From assembly GCA_905176665.1 (NCBI GenBank), contig CAJINA010000072.1, forward strand, positions 40,139 through 104,138: a stretch of 64,000 bases of DNA, written 5' to 3'. Source of the DNA: Olavius algarvensis Delta 4 endosymbiont. GTDB taxonomy: Bacteria; Desulfobacterota; Desulfobacteria; Desulfobacterales; CAJINA01. How positions within the stretch are numbered: the stretch's first letter is position 1; every line of letters begins with the position of its first letter. The position numbers were made by a program, and so were the translations under genes. The notes below the pieces were generated by a model that was given only the letters and a program-made list of their open reading frames with translations, made no database searches and was not told the origin of the DNA. Shown piece after piece: positions 1-8,240 of the stretch.

Positions 1-281
1 TTTTTCTGTAAAAACGGGCACTGGTTTTTTTGGCCCTGTTCCCGTTTGCGAATGTCGCGGTTGAGCTGTTTGGCGAGAGCCGCCGCCCGGGCACGGTTTA
101 ATTTACCCATCTGTTTACGGATCAAGAGCCCTTCCAGGGTGGTGACGTCCACCGGGCCCATATTCGTGCAGCAGAAGGCACAACCGGGTTCACAGACTGC
201 GTCGCGGCGAAAGTCGGCCGTTTCTGCCTCAAACCGGTCGTACACAACCCGCATGCGGTCAATTTTTACATCTATATCCAA
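1..281 (-). CDS. YkgJ-family cysteine-cluster protein, 3' end cut off by window edge
   Basis: Read on the minus strand from a TTG at 281 (preceded by GGGGAG) the frame is open to the window edge. The first residues run LDIDVKIDRMRVVYDRF, followed by a cysteine cluster C-x3-C-x2-CC (CEPGCAFCC) and, near the edge, a CPFL motif. This C-x3-C-x2-CC...CP.L arrangement is typical of the YkgJ/Fe-S (UPF0153) family, whose Cys residues probably bind a zinc or iron-sulfur centre; the physiological role is unknown. An in-frame stop lies just upstream of the TTG. The internal ATG at 254 is an alternative start, but it would leave out only a few residues. The C-terminal part is outside the window. Confidence 0.7.
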   Translation of the reverse strand, partial: MDIDVKIDRMRVVYDRFEAETADFRRDAVCEPGCAFCCTNMGPVDVTTLEGLLIRKQMGKLNRARAAALAKQLNRDIRKREQGQKNQCPFLQK

Positions 282-461
282 TTGGTTCTCCCCGAGCTGC
301 GCAACAACTCCCCGCGGTCGGCTTCATTCGGTTCGGTGACAAGGTCTCATGGCTTTTTAAAGTGCGGCTGTCAAGGGATATCTTGACGGGTTCGCCGTTC
401 TATGAGACGGTAACCTCCGTTGTTCTGATGGATGTAATATTTGTGAAATGGGGAGGCCAAA

Positions 462-1223
462 ATGGGGCACCTTGCTTACGGAGTGGATGGAAAAGTGTTT
501 GTGGTTACCGGGGCCAGTCGCGGTATTGGCCTGGAGATCGCCAAGCAGCTTTTAGATCAGAACGCACGTGTGGTGATCTGCGGGCGGAAACCGGAAGGAC
601 TGGCGGCTGCCGCGGAAGCGCTCAAGGGGGGTGACAATCTGCTGGCCGTGGCGGCCCATATTGCCAAAGAGGATGATGTCAATGCCCTGTTTGATCAGAC
701 CCTGGAGACGTTCGGCACCGTGGATGCGTTGATCAACAATGTGGGCATGAATATCGTCACCGGGACCGTGGATGCGGACCTCGGGTTGTGGCAAAAGATC
801 GTTGATTCCAATCTCAACGGCACCTTTCTCTGTGCGCGCAAGGCCGGCCAGATCATGCGTGAAAAGCAGCAGGGCAAAATCGTGAGCATTACGTCCATTG
901 CCGCCCGCCGGGCCGCCCCGTTCATGGGCGTTTACGGGATTGCCAAGGCCGGCATCGAGATGATGACCCAGGTCCTCGCCCAGGAACTGGCGCCGTTCAA
1001 CGTCCAGGTCAATGCCGTGGCGCCCTGCATGGTCCGCACCAAGTTCAGTGAACCGTTCTGGTCGAATCCGGATATCCATGAACAAATTGTCAAAACAATT
1101 CCCCTCGGAAGGATAGCGGAACCGGCGGATGTGGCCCACCCAACCCTTTTTCTATGCAGTTCAGCCGCCGATTTCATTACCGGCCAGACCCTCGTGGTGG
1201 ATGGCGGAGCAACGGCGGTTTAA
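462..1223 (+). CDS. SDR-family oxidoreductase (3-oxoacyl-ACP reductase-like)
   Basis: This is a 253-residue classical short-chain dehydrogenase. The cofactor-binding motif TGASRGIG is at residues 17-24, NNVG is near residue 92, and the catalytic YxxxK appears as YGIAKAG with an upstream Ser (SITSIAA). The C-terminus FITGQTLVVDGGATAV is typical of FabG-like enzymes. It probably reduces a 3-keto or hydroxy group with NAD(P)H in the cytoplasm; the substrate cannot be read from sequence. The ATG at 462 follows GGGGAGG at good spacing. The next gene starts 2 bp after the stop, and the operon continues into an acyltransferase and a crotonase, which suggests an acyl-CoA or lipid substrate. Confidence 0.9.
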   Translation: MGHLAYGVDGKVFVVTGASRGIGLEIAKQLLDQNARVVICGRKPEGLAAAAEALKGGDNLLAVAAHIAKEDDVNALFDQTLETFGTVDALINNVGMNIVTGTVDADLGLWQKIVDSNLNGTFLCARKAGQIMREKQQGKIVSITSIAARRAAPFMGVYGIAKAGIEMMTQVLAQELAPFNVQVNAVAPCMVRTKFSEPFWSNPDIHEQIVKTIPLGRIAEPADVAHPTLFLCSSAADFITGQTLVVDGGATAV

Positions 1224-1225
1224 CG

Positions 1226-1927
1226 ATGCCTTTCAAACTGCTCCTAAAAAATTGGCTCAAAAGCAAGACCGCTGCCTGGCTGGTGTATGTCATTGTGAAG
1301 ATCTGGTTCGGTACGGTCCGGGTGAAAATCCTCAACCCGGAGGTCTACCGGAAGTACTTTCTGAACAATACCAGCGGCCGGAATGTGGTGGCCGGGTCGT
1401 GGCACCGCCATGCCATCTTCTTTTTTTATTTTTTTCGAAACCTGGGCCCCCGCGGTATCATGATCAGCAAGAGCGTCGACGGTGAATTTACGGCCAAAAT
1501 TGCCTGCTACCTGGGCTACACGCCCATCCGCGGCTCCTCCTCGAAAGGTGGGACGCAGGCCTTGCAAGGCTTGATCGATTTTATGCGCGTACGGGGCGGG
1601 ACGCGTTTCAGTGGAACGGCGGTTGACGGACCGCGGGGTCCGGCCCGGGTCATGAAGACCGGGATGCTGGCGGTTGCCAAGGAAAGCGGTTCCTGGTTCA
1701 TCCCCATGGCCTGTTCCGGGAACAACGTCCTCACTTTTTCAAAGGCCTGGGACCGCACCATCATTCCCAAACCGTTCAGTAAAGTGGTAATGGACTTTGC
1801 TGCCCCGGTATTCATTGCCCCGGATAGCACGCGGGAAAGCCTGGAAACGCTGCGACAGCGCACAGGGAAACTGTTGAATGAGATGACGGATAACGTAGAT
1901 CGGCTGTGTGGCTACACAGGAGGTTGA
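1226..1927 (+). CDS. DUF374-type lysophospholipid acyltransferase-like protein
   Basis: This is a 233-residue protein starting MPFKLLLKNWLKSKTAAWLV, with a hydrophobic N-terminal anchor. It carries the features of the DUF374 family related to LpxL/PlsC acyltransferases: a WHRHAIFFF block around residue 55, then GGTQALQGL and a DGPRGPARVMKTG stretch. Members are thought to transfer acyl chains to lipid acceptors at the inner membrane; the acceptor here is unknown. A reading frame extends upstream into the SDR gene, but the ATG at 1226, two bases after the SDR stop, fits the family N-terminus. It sits between an SDR and a crotonase in one apparent operon. Confidence 0.75.
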   Translation: MPFKLLLKNWLKSKTAAWLVYVIVKIWFGTVRVKILNPEVYRKYFLNNTSGRNVVAGSWHRHAIFFFYFFRNLGPRGIMISKSVDGEFTAKIACYLGYTPIRGSSSKGGTQALQGLIDFMRVRGGTRFSGTAVDGPRGPARVMKTGMLAVAKESGSWFIPMACSGNNVLTFSKAWDRTIIPKPFSKVVMDFAAPVFIAPDSTRESLETLRQRTGKLLNEMTDNVDRLCGYTGG

Positions 1928-1928
1928 T

Positions 1929-2738
1929 ATGAACACTGATAAAGCGCCCTTCAAAGTGGATATAGACGGCCATATTGCCTGGCTGATAATGGATCGTCCG
2001 GACAAGCGCAATGCCATGGGGCTGGATTTCTTCCCGGCGGTCACAGAGCATTTTCGGGAATTTGATCAGGACCCGAATGTACGGGTGGTGGTTATTAAAG
2101 CGCAAGGGAAGTCTTTTACCGTCGGCCTGGACCTGATGGAAGCGGGCGGGATTCTGACCGACAGTACCGCCGCCGGCCGGGAAGCCTTGCGCCAAAAAAT
2201 CATCGAATTGCAGCAAAGCATGAATGCCATTGAGCAGTGCCGCAAGCCGGTCATTGCCGCGGTGCACAGTCACTGTATCGGCGGGGGCATCGATTTGCTC
2301 AGTGCCTGCGACATCCGCCTGGCAACTGCCGATGCCGTCTTCAGCATCCGGGAGACCCGGATTGCCATTATTGCCGACCTGGGAACACTCCAGCGCTTGC
2401 CGGCCATCATCGGCGACGGCTGGTTTCGGGAACTGGCTTTCACCGGACGGGATTTTTCGGCCGAGGAAGCCTTGCAGATGCGGTTTATCTCCCGAATCTG
2501 CAAGGACCAGGAAGACTTGTACGCCCAGGCCGGGGAACTTGCCGGCCAAATTGCCGCCAATGCGCCTCTGACCGTCCAGGGGGTCAAGGATGTCATCCTG
2601 TACAATCGAGACAATGGGGTTTATCCGGGCCTGCAGTACGTGGCCCAGAAAAATTGTGCCCAATTGCCGTCGGAGGACCTTATGGAAGCGGTGACGGCTT
2701 TCATGGAGAAGAGGGAACCAGACTTTAAAGGAAACTAG
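1929..2738 (+). CDS. Enoyl-CoA hydratase/isomerase family protein, dienoyl-CoA isomerase (ECH1)-like
   Basis: This is a 269-residue crotonase. The region CIGGGIDLLSACDIR followed by SIRETRIAIIADLGTLQRLP matches the delta(3,5)-delta(2,4)-dienoyl-CoA isomerase branch better than the hydratase branch. The three acidic residues known to matter in ECH1 (Asp in GGGID, Glu in IRET, Asp in IADLGT) are all present. Such enzymes shift double bonds in unsaturated acyl-CoA during beta-oxidation. The ATG at 1929 is preceded by a strong AGGAGGT; the frame is open further upstream but without such a site. The TAG stop (2736-2738) abuts the left arm of a long palindrome. The assignment to isomerase rather than hydratase rests on motifs only. 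Confidence 0.85.
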   Translation: MNTDKAPFKVDIDGHIAWLIMDRPDKRNAMGLDFFPAVTEHFREFDQDPNVRVVVIKAQGKSFTVGLDLMEAGGILTDSTAAGREALRQKIIELQQSMNAIEQCRKPVIAAVHSHCIGGGIDLLSACDIRLATADAVFSIRETRIAIIADLGTLQRLPAIIGDGWFRELAFTGRDFSAEEALQMRFISRICKDQEDLYAQAGELAGQIAANAPLTVQGVKDVILYNRDNGVYPGLQYVAQKNCAQLPSEDLMEAVTAFMEKREPDFKGN

Positions 2739-2880
2739 AAGCGGCTTGAAAGCCTTCTATCGGGTCCAATCTCGGCGTTGGCGTCCGTTTTACATCCTCG
2801 AAATACTGTGTGTATTCCTCCGGTGGAAACCATACGTCCGCCTTGACATTGATTCCGATTGAAGGCTTTCAAGCCGCTTC
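2738..2880. repeat. R-family palindromic repeat, copy R1
   Basis: The outer arms are a perfect 20-bp inverted repeat (GAAGCGGCTTGAAAGCCTTC at 2738-2757 and its complement at 2861-2880). The centre has the family core CCTCGAAATAC then GTATTCC around 2795-2818. The inner arms are imperfectly complementary, so the whole 143 bp can fold into one hairpin. It begins at the last base of the upstream stop codon and ends 23 bp before the next gene. Confidence 0.85.
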
Positions 2881-2903
2881 GTACAATAATTTTTGAGGCA
2901 AAC

Positions 2904-3368
2904 ATGGGTCAGGACAACTTTACCCATACCGTTCGATGCAAGACTTGTCGCACCCGTTTCAAGGTGCAGCTTTTCGAGAGCCATGCAAAGAATCTGTTTC
3001 TGGTCGACAAACGCGACTGGTATTGTGACAAATGTAAAAAGACGTATGCCAACAACCAGACGGCCAAACTTTCCCAGGCCCACCAGGCCATTGGCTTCCC
3101 GGAACTGACCGGTACCCGCAAGATGATTACCTGGGCGGAAAAGATCAGGGCGGAATTGATCAACAAGGTCAAATATCTGAAAGAGAGCCTGCGGATCGAA
3201 GATGCCGACGAGCAAGAAATTTCCAGCCAGGCCTTTGATCAGTTCTTCGATGAATGGCGGCAGGAAACGGCAGCGAAGTGGTGGATCGACAATCGGAAGA
3301 TGACCGTCAGGGATATTTCGCAGCGGGTTGAAACACTGGCCGCCGCCATTCGCAAACCGACTGACTAG
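2904..3368 (+). CDS. Zinc-ribbon protein of unknown function
   Basis: This is a 154-residue protein with two CxxC knuckles (C12-K-T-C15 and C41-D-K-C44), which suggests one structural zinc site. They are followed by a mostly helical, Lys/Glu-rich segment ending QRVETLAAAIRKPTD. I do not recognise a named family. The start at 2904 is chosen because GAGG lies 5 bases upstream; the longer open frame begins inside palindrome R1. R1 precedes it and R2 begins at its TAG stop, so it is bracketed by two repeat copies. It may be co-transcribed with the upstream lipid-type operon, but the role is unknown. Confidence 0.65.
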   Translation: MGQDNFTHTVRCKTCRTRFKVQLFESHAKNLFLVDKRDWYCDKCKKTYANNQTAKLSQAHQAIGFPELTGTRKMITWAEKIRAELINKVKYLKESLRIEDADEQEISSQAFDQFFDEWRQETAAKWWIDNRKMTVRDISQRVETLAAAIRKPTD

Positions 3369-3621
3369 AAGCCATCTTAAAAAACGGATTTTGGTTCACG
3401 GTCCCGTCAACGCCTTCCAGGCCACGCCGGACAAGCCAGGCGGGCGCTACATTCGAACCGGAGGTGCCAGCGAAGCCAATGCCTATCGTGGTGAATACTT
3501 CAGTATTTCGAGGAGTTGGTCCGCCCTACAATTAGCAGTATGCCTTACGGGGGCGATTTACTCGCCAATTTAGCGTACAACGCCGAAATTAGGCCAAAAG
3601 ACTTTGTTGAGATAGCTTATA
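3366..3621. repeat. R-family palindromic repeat, copy R2
   Basis: The left arm (AGAAGCCATCTTAAAAAACG from 3369) pairs with the right arm ending GTTGAGATAGCTTAT at 3620. The core GAATACTTCAGTATTTCG lies near 3495-3515. The interior shares the GGATTTTGGTTCA and CCGGAGGTGCCAGCGAAGCC blocks with copies R4, R7 and, inverted, R9. The left end coincides with the TAG stop of the zinc-ribbon gene. About 230 bp of anonymous sequence follows before the convergent AEC gene ends at 3853. Confidence 0.8.
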
Positions 3622-3852
3622 GTTCACCCGGCACCTACATTGTTGAACACTCCCCACAGCAAACTGCCGGGAATCGTCCCCGGCATGGAACTCGCCATTT
3701 TAAATTCACACACTAGCCCCACAATAGGCAGCGGGGAATGCTCACGCTGGTCTCTTCCGTAGAAGCTTTCGCCAGTGCGGATTTCGGCCCAAGGTCAAGG
3801 ACTCCCGTTTAAGCCATGCCAATCCCCAGCAAGCAAATATGGAAATCGGCAA

Positions 3853-4824
3853 TCAGATGAACCGGGTCAGTGTCAGTATCAATGGCACTTGAAGTAATAA
3901 GAGGGCGTTGGTCATGAGCCAGCAGGCATTGGCCAGATCGATATCCAGGTCGTAAATGGTGGGTGGAACCATGGCGATAAATCCCACGGGCATGGACGCC
4001 AGGATCAGGACTACTTTCAAAGGCAGGCCATTGTCGATGCGGTCTAATCCGAGCAGATACCCCAGACTGACAACCAGCACCGGCACCAGGGCAAATTTTA
4101 TCAGAGCGACGATCAACCCGGGCTTGAAAAAGGTCATTACGCTAGAAAAGCGCATGGCCATGCCGATGGAAATCAGCAACAGCAGGGCCGCCAGGGGTCT
4201 GAAAATTGTATTGACGGTGGCATAAAAGGCCGGTCGCGGCAAGCCGGACAGATTCAGGATCAGGCCAATGGCAATGCTGGCAACCGCCACCATGACGAAG
4301 ATGTCGGTTGCCGCGTTCTTCAGGCGCTGAAAAAACGAGGGTGTGTCCGTCAGGTCGTCACTGTAGGATTTGGCCACTGGAAATCCAATGGCATAATAGC
4401 AGGCTTCTTCAAATAGCTTGTAGAAAGGGACCAGGGCAAACCCCTGTTCGCCGAGAAACATAAAGCAGAACAGAGCGCCCAGCGATCCGATGTTGGTGAA
4501 ACCGCCGCAGACGATATATGCGCCGGTCTGCTTGCGGTTCAAGGCCAGCATCCGGGCGGCGGCATACGCCAGGCAGCCGCCGGTGAAAAGGGCGGTCAGT
4601 CCTAAAAAAGGCAGCGCGGCAATTTTGACATCGTGGATCTGGGCTACCCAGGTTGCCCCCAGGATTGCCACTGGGTTGAAAAAAAGCAACGCTGCCTTTT
4701 GGAGCCTTTTGCGGGTGTCTTCAATGGGCAGGGTAAACACCCCTTTTTTCACCAGCACCTGGATCAGGTAACCGGCTCCGATGCCGAATACGACCAGACT
4801 GATTGAAAAGAGGAGCTTGCCCAT
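3853..4824 (-). CDS. AEC (auxin efflux carrier) family transporter
   Basis: This is a 323-residue integral membrane protein with about ten hydrophobic segments, beginning MGKLLFSISLVVFGIGAGYL. The first half contains a helix followed by KRLQKAALLFFNPVAILG, with the Asn-Pro that is characteristic of AEC/bile-acid-type carriers; the second half repeats a similar topology (IYDLDIDLANACWLMTNALLLL). Family members export or import organic anions such as malate across the inner membrane; the substrate is not predictable. The frame is open a further 51 codons upstream into an inverted repeat, so ATG 4824, which matches the family N-terminus, is preferred. The gene is monocistronic. Confidence 0.8.
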   Translation of the reverse strand: MGKLLFSISLVVFGIGAGYLIQVLVKKGVFTLPIEDTRKRLQKAALLFFNPVAILGATWVAQIHDVKIAALPFLGLTALFTGGCLAYAAARMLALNRKQTGAYIVCGGFTNIGSLGALFCFMFLGEQGFALVPFYKLFEEACYYAIGFPVAKSYSDDLTDTPSFFQRLKNAATDIFVMVAVASIAIGLILNLSGLPRPAFYATVNTIFRPLAALLLLISIGMAMRFSSVMTFFKPGLIVALIKFALVPVLVVSLGYLLGLDRIDNGLPLKVVLILASMPVGFIAMVPPTIYDLDIDLANACWLMTNALLLLQVPLILTLTRFI

Positions 4825-4907
4825 GGTTTTTCCGTATTTAGAGCCCTGGCCTTTAGGGCTGGGTCTGAGGTAGTTGGTTGTACCGTACCAAAACTTAGGC
4901 AGAAAGA

Positions 4908-5038
4908 CTGAAGGCTGAAGACTGAAGGTTAAGCAAAACGTCCGGTACCCTGTCCGTCGGGTGTTTATGTTTACCAATAGTAGACAGGTTTAAACAGGTT
5001 GTGAATTTGTTTGCACTTCAGTCTTCAGTCTTCGGCCT
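4908..5038. repeat. Inverted repeat of GACTGAAG units upstream of the AEC gene
   Basis: The left arm, built from CTGAAGGCTGAAGACTGAAG (4908-4927), is complementary to the right arm CTTCAGTCTTCAGTCTTCGG (5016-5035). The 90-bp loop contains no gene. Each arm is itself a short tandem of CTGAAGA-like units. It lies between the AEC start and the panB stop and could act as a transcript-end or promoter-region hairpin. Confidence 0.6.
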
Positions 5039-5072
5039 GATAGCCTAAGCCGGGCCATGGGGCCAGGATTCA

Positions 5073-5921
5073 TCACACCTCGCCGAATTCCTGCACGATG
5101 CTTTCCAAAACGTCATCCGACATGCCGTACGAATGCTCCTTGCCGGGGAAAACGCCCGCTTTCACTTCCTGGGCATACTGGGAGAACGTGTCCGTCATGA
5201 GCTGCCCCACATTTACGTACTGTTTGGCGAATGACGGCGTGAACGTATCGTACAGCCCCAGTACATCCGGGGTGACCAGCAGCTGACCGGAACACTGGGG
5301 CCCACCGCCGATGCTGATGGTCGGTATGTCGAGCTTGCGGGTTACATAATCGGACAGCTTGGCCGGGACCGCTTCAAATATAATTGCGAAAACACCAGCG
5401 TCCTGCAGAGCGAGGGCCTCGGAAACCACCTTGCGGGCGGAGTCAATGTCCCGGCCCTGGGCCTTGAGCCCGCCCAGAGCGCCGACTGCCTGGGGGTGGA
5501 GGCCCACATGGCCCACGCAGGCGATGCCCATCTCCACCACTGCCTTGGTTTTGGCGATGTGGTTGTGGGTGGCCTCGAACTTGACGCCGTCCACCTTGGC
5601 TTCGGTGACGAAGCGGGCGGCATTTTTCATCGTGTCTTCAATGCTGTACTGGAACGAACCGAACGGCATGTCGGCGATGACCATGGTCCGGTCGCAGGCG
5701 CGGGCTACCGCCGCACAGTGCAGCACCATCATGTCCATGGTGGCTGTGAGGGTGTTGGGATGTCCGTGGACCACCATGGCGCACGAATCGCCCACCAGGA
5801 TCATGTCGATCCCGGCGTCGTTGACCTTCTTGGCGGTGGGGTAGTCATAGGCGGTCAACATGGTGATGGTTTCATTGTTGTCTCTCATTGCTTGGATGGT
5901 TGTAACGGTGTGTTTCGACAT
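5073..5921 (-). CDS. panB: PanB-like 3-methyl-2-oxobutanoate hydroxymethyltransferase
   Basis: This is a 282-residue TIM-barrel protein of full PanB length. The Mg2+ and ketoacid residues known from E. coli PanB are present: GDS with Asp45, ADMPF with Asp84, VKFE with Lys114 and Glu116, GHVGL, and the catalytic Glu183 in FEAVP. The usual GDSLGM reads GDSCAM here and GGYKVQG reads GGLKAQG, so the substrate pocket may differ. Canonical PanB transfers a hydroxymethyl group from methylene-tetrahydrofolate to ketoisovalerate. No panC or panD is nearby. Instead it is the last gene of a transporter-kinase-aldolase operon, so a related aldol or retro-aldol step in catabolism is possible. The ATG follows AGGAGAAAGAC. 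Confidence 0.85.
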   Translation of the reverse strand: MSKHTVTTIQAMRDNNETITMLTAYDYPTAKKVNDAGIDMILVGDSCAMVVHGHPNTLTATMDMMVLHCAAVARACDRTMVIADMPFGSFQYSIEDTMKNAARFVTEAKVDGVKFEATHNHIAKTKAVVEMGIACVGHVGLHPQAVGALGGLKAQGRDIDSARKVVSEALALQDAGVFAIIFEAVPAKLSDYVTRKLDIPTISIGGGPQCSGQLLVTPDVLGLYDTFTPSFAKQYVNVGQLMTDTFSQYAQEVKAGVFPGKEHSYGMSDDVLESIVQEFGEV

Positions 5922-5964
5922 GTCTTTCTCCTACTTCAATGCATGTAGTGGTTGGTTTTCCTGT

Positions 5965-6810
5965 TCATGCCTTGTTGGTTGAGCCAAAAAGCCTGATTTT
6001 TGATTGAATCGGGCCCTGCATGGCAGCGATGCCGTCGCGCATGACATCCACAAGTTCCGGGAGGTTGCCGCCTACAAACAGGCGGCTCAACGAGTGGGTG
6101 TACGCGGTACGGATTTCTGTGTTGACATTGAATTTGCATACGCCGTGGGCGATGGCCCGGACGATCATCTCATCCGGCAGGCCGGACGTCCCGTGGAGCA
6201 CCAGGGGGACGGACACCGCTGCTGCAATGGCCGCCAGTCGCTTAAAATCGAGCCGGGGTTCGGTTTTATAGTGGCCGTGGATATTGCCGATGCACACGGC
6301 CAGGGCACAAATGCCGGTCTGTTTGACAAAGTCGGCCGCTTCCTCCGGCTGGGTCATTTTAGCAGCTGCGGCGGCCACCGTAAGGCCGTCTTCGCTGCCG
6401 CTCAAGCGGCCCAGTTCACCTTCCACCCCGGCTGAATAGAGGACGGCCTCCTGGACGATGTTCTTGGTGAAGGCCAGGTTGCCCGCATATTCCAATCCGG
6501 AGCCGTCCGCCATGACGGAGGAGATGCCGGCCGCCAGGGCCGCCTGGATCATTTTCTGCGACGGGCAGTGATCGAGATGAATTGCTACGGGGACTTGCGC
6601 TTTATCTCCGGCTTCCAGACATAGCTGAATCAATGGGGTACCCCCCAATTCAAGTGCGGAAGGCAGCAGTTGGATGATAACCGGACTGCCCAGCGCTTCG
6701 GCCGATTGGATGACGGCCAGAACGCCTTCAAGGTTGTAGATATTGAAGGCGCCGACGGCATATCGGTTTTGGCGGGCGCGCTGCAGAATTTGTTCAAGGG
6801 GCACCAGCAT
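5965..6810 (-). CDS. Class II (zinc) ketose-bisphosphate aldolase family protein
   Basis: This is a 281-residue protein of the FbaA/GatY/KbaY family. Visible hallmarks are GAFNIYNLE at residues 20-28, the Asp-His pair HLDHCPS near residue 79 (catalytic Asp and first zinc His), a GNIHGHYK-type zinc His segment around residue 197, LHGTSGLPDEMI, and KFNVNTEIR. It should cleave a phosphorylated keto sugar or keto acid to a triose-phosphate-like product in the cytoplasm. It starts 3 bp after the stop of the DUF1537 kinase gene and is followed by panB, so its substrate is probably the product of that kinase; the exact sugar is unknown. Confidence 0.85.
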   Translation of the reverse strand: MLVPLEQILQRARQNRYAVGAFNIYNLEGVLAVIQSAEALGSPVIIQLLPSALELGGTPLIQLCLEAGDKAQVPVAIHLDHCPSQKMIQAALAAGISSVMADGSGLEYAGNLAFTKNIVQEAVLYSAGVEGELGRLSGSEDGLTVAAAAAKMTQPEEAADFVKQTGICALAVCIGNIHGHYKTEPRLDFKRLAAIAAAVSVPLVLHGTSGLPDEMIVRAIAHGVCKFNVNTEIRTAYTHSLSRLFVGGNLPELVDVMRDGIAAMQGPIQSKIRLFGSTNKA

Positions 6811-6813
6811 CGG

Positions 6814-8232
6814 TCAGCCTCGCGCCAGTTTCTGTTGGATGTTGACCAGGGCGTCGTCGCTGCCGACATTGCCGGGGAAGACAATGTAGGACATCCCCGG
6901 GTAGCGGCTATCGTTTTCCAGCTGCCACACCGGGACCCCGGGCAGGACCTGGCCTGATATCAAGGCGCGCCGGACTCCCAATCCAAGGGTGGCCACATCG
7001 CTGGAGGTAATCCCCCCTTTGGCAACCAGGTATCGGGGCTGCAGGTCCAGGCCGTCGATGATACGGATCAGGCTGTTCGATACAACCTGACCTATATCCA
7101 GGCTGGCCTTGACATCGGTGCCGGTGATCAATTCCCGGCTGGTGTAGAGAATCACGTCCCGCCCGGCCGCGAGCAAGCTGTTGACCCGGTTGGCGGCCTG
7201 TTCAATTTCCGCATCCGGGCCCGCCTCGGCCAGCAGATTGGCGACACCGATTTCCACCGGTTCGATATCGGTCTGTTCCAGTAGAGCCCGGACTTGGGCG
7301 GTCGTCTTGGGAACGTACGATCCGACCACGAAGAGACCGCCGGCCGGAGTGTCGGTAACCAGTTCTTCCCGGGCCAGAAAATCCGTTCGCGGTTCGATCC
7401 CGGTCATGACCCGCACAAAGGCGGCGGCGGTCCGGAACAGAAACCGGCGGCCGGTCTCGGCGGCGCCGGCCAGACCGGCTACTATGACTTCCACATCACG
7501 ATACGTGACGGCGTTGACGATACAGGCCGTGTTATCCCGGACGCTGCCTAAAAGGTCAGCGACCCGCTCCGGTCCCCCCTTGCGGATGTCATCTAAAGTG
7601 ATAGCGGTAACCGCTGCGGCGGGTATGTGGCCGCCCGTCTTTTCGGCAACCCACTGCTTGAGATCCGAATGTTTAAACCCGAAGGCGGCGTCCCGGGCAT
7701 AGGCGGTCATAGCCGCCGGTACCAGGCTTTCCTCCTCAGCCACGTAATGCACGTCGTTGATGGTGAGACGACCACCTTCCGGGAAAAAGGGCATGATCAG
7801 GTAAGGTCGCTTTGCCGTGCCCATGGCCTTGGCTACTGCTTCAACTTCGTCTGGGAAGTGTCCCCGGAGCGTGGAATCACTGCGTGAGATGACTTCGATC
7901 GGAATGCCGGCCAGTTCGGCGGCGGTCTGGAGATTAATCCCGATTTCCATGCCGCGCACGCAAGCTGCCTGGCGTTCCAAACTGCGGGAATTGGTCAGGA
8001 TAAAGAACCCCGGTCCCGGCTCCTGCAGGGCCTCGCGCAGTGTCTGCACTGACCAGGTGGTCAAGACCGGCAACCCGTGCACAGTCTGGGTGCCGGTGGG
8101 GTCGTCGTCCAGGACGACGATTTTTTGGCTCGTGGATTTTACCCTGGCCTGAATCCCGGGTAGCAGATCCTCCGGCCACTCCGGCGGCAGGGAAGCCAGG
8201 CAGGCCTCTTTATATAGAACGACAGCATCCAT
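6814..8232 (-). CDS. Four-carbon acid sugar kinase family protein (DUF1537)
   Basis: This is a 472-residue protein with the signature DDDPTGTQTVHGLPVLT near residue 42, the DUF1537 N-terminal substrate-binding motif. A C-terminal nucleotide-binding domain includes LVAKGGITSSD and a GVPVW segment. Characterised members phosphorylate four-carbon acid sugars (threonate or erythronate derivatives) or 3-oxo-isoapionate with ATP. Length and motifs are normal. It sits between a TIM-barrel isomerase-like gene 8 bp upstream and an aldolase 3 bp downstream, forming the metabolic core of the operon. The substrate cannot be assigned from sequence; a branched or modified acid sugar fits the neighbours. 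Confidence 0.9.
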   Translation of the reverse strand: MDAVVLYKEACLASLPPEWPEDLLPGIQARVKSTSQKIVVLDDDPTGTQTVHGLPVLTTWSVQTLREALQEPGPGFFILTNSRSLERQAACVRGMEIGINLQTAAELAGIPIEVISRSDSTLRGHFPDEVEAVAKAMGTAKRPYLIMPFFPEGGRLTINDVHYVAEEESLVPAAMTAYARDAAFGFKHSDLKQWVAEKTGGHIPAAAVTAITLDDIRKGGPERVADLLGSVRDNTACIVNAVTYRDVEVIVAGLAGAAETGRRFLFRTAAAFVRVMTGIEPRTDFLAREELVTDTPAGGLFVVGSYVPKTTAQVRALLEQTDIEPVEIGVANLLAEAGPDAEIEQAANRVNSLLAAGRDVILYTSRELITGTDVKASLDIGQVVSNSLIRIIDGLDLQPRYLVAKGGITSSDVATLGLGVRRALISGQVLPGVPVWQLENDSRYPGMSYIVFPGNVGSDDALVNIQQKLARG

Positions 8233-8240
8233 GGAGATCC

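Noticed and set aside
552..1139. Long open frames antisense to confident genes, such as the 195-codon frame opposite the SDR gene and similar ones opposite the acyl-CoA ligases and the FadH-like gene
   Set aside because: They mirror high-GC codon bias of the true gene, have no domain signatures or ribosome-binding sites, and overlap completely with well-supported proteins.
2738..2880. R elements as integron attC sites or gene-cassette boundaries
   Set aside because: They are imperfect palindromes at gene ends, but I see no RYYYAAC/GTTRRRY boxes, no integrase, and several copies are not between same-strand cassettes.
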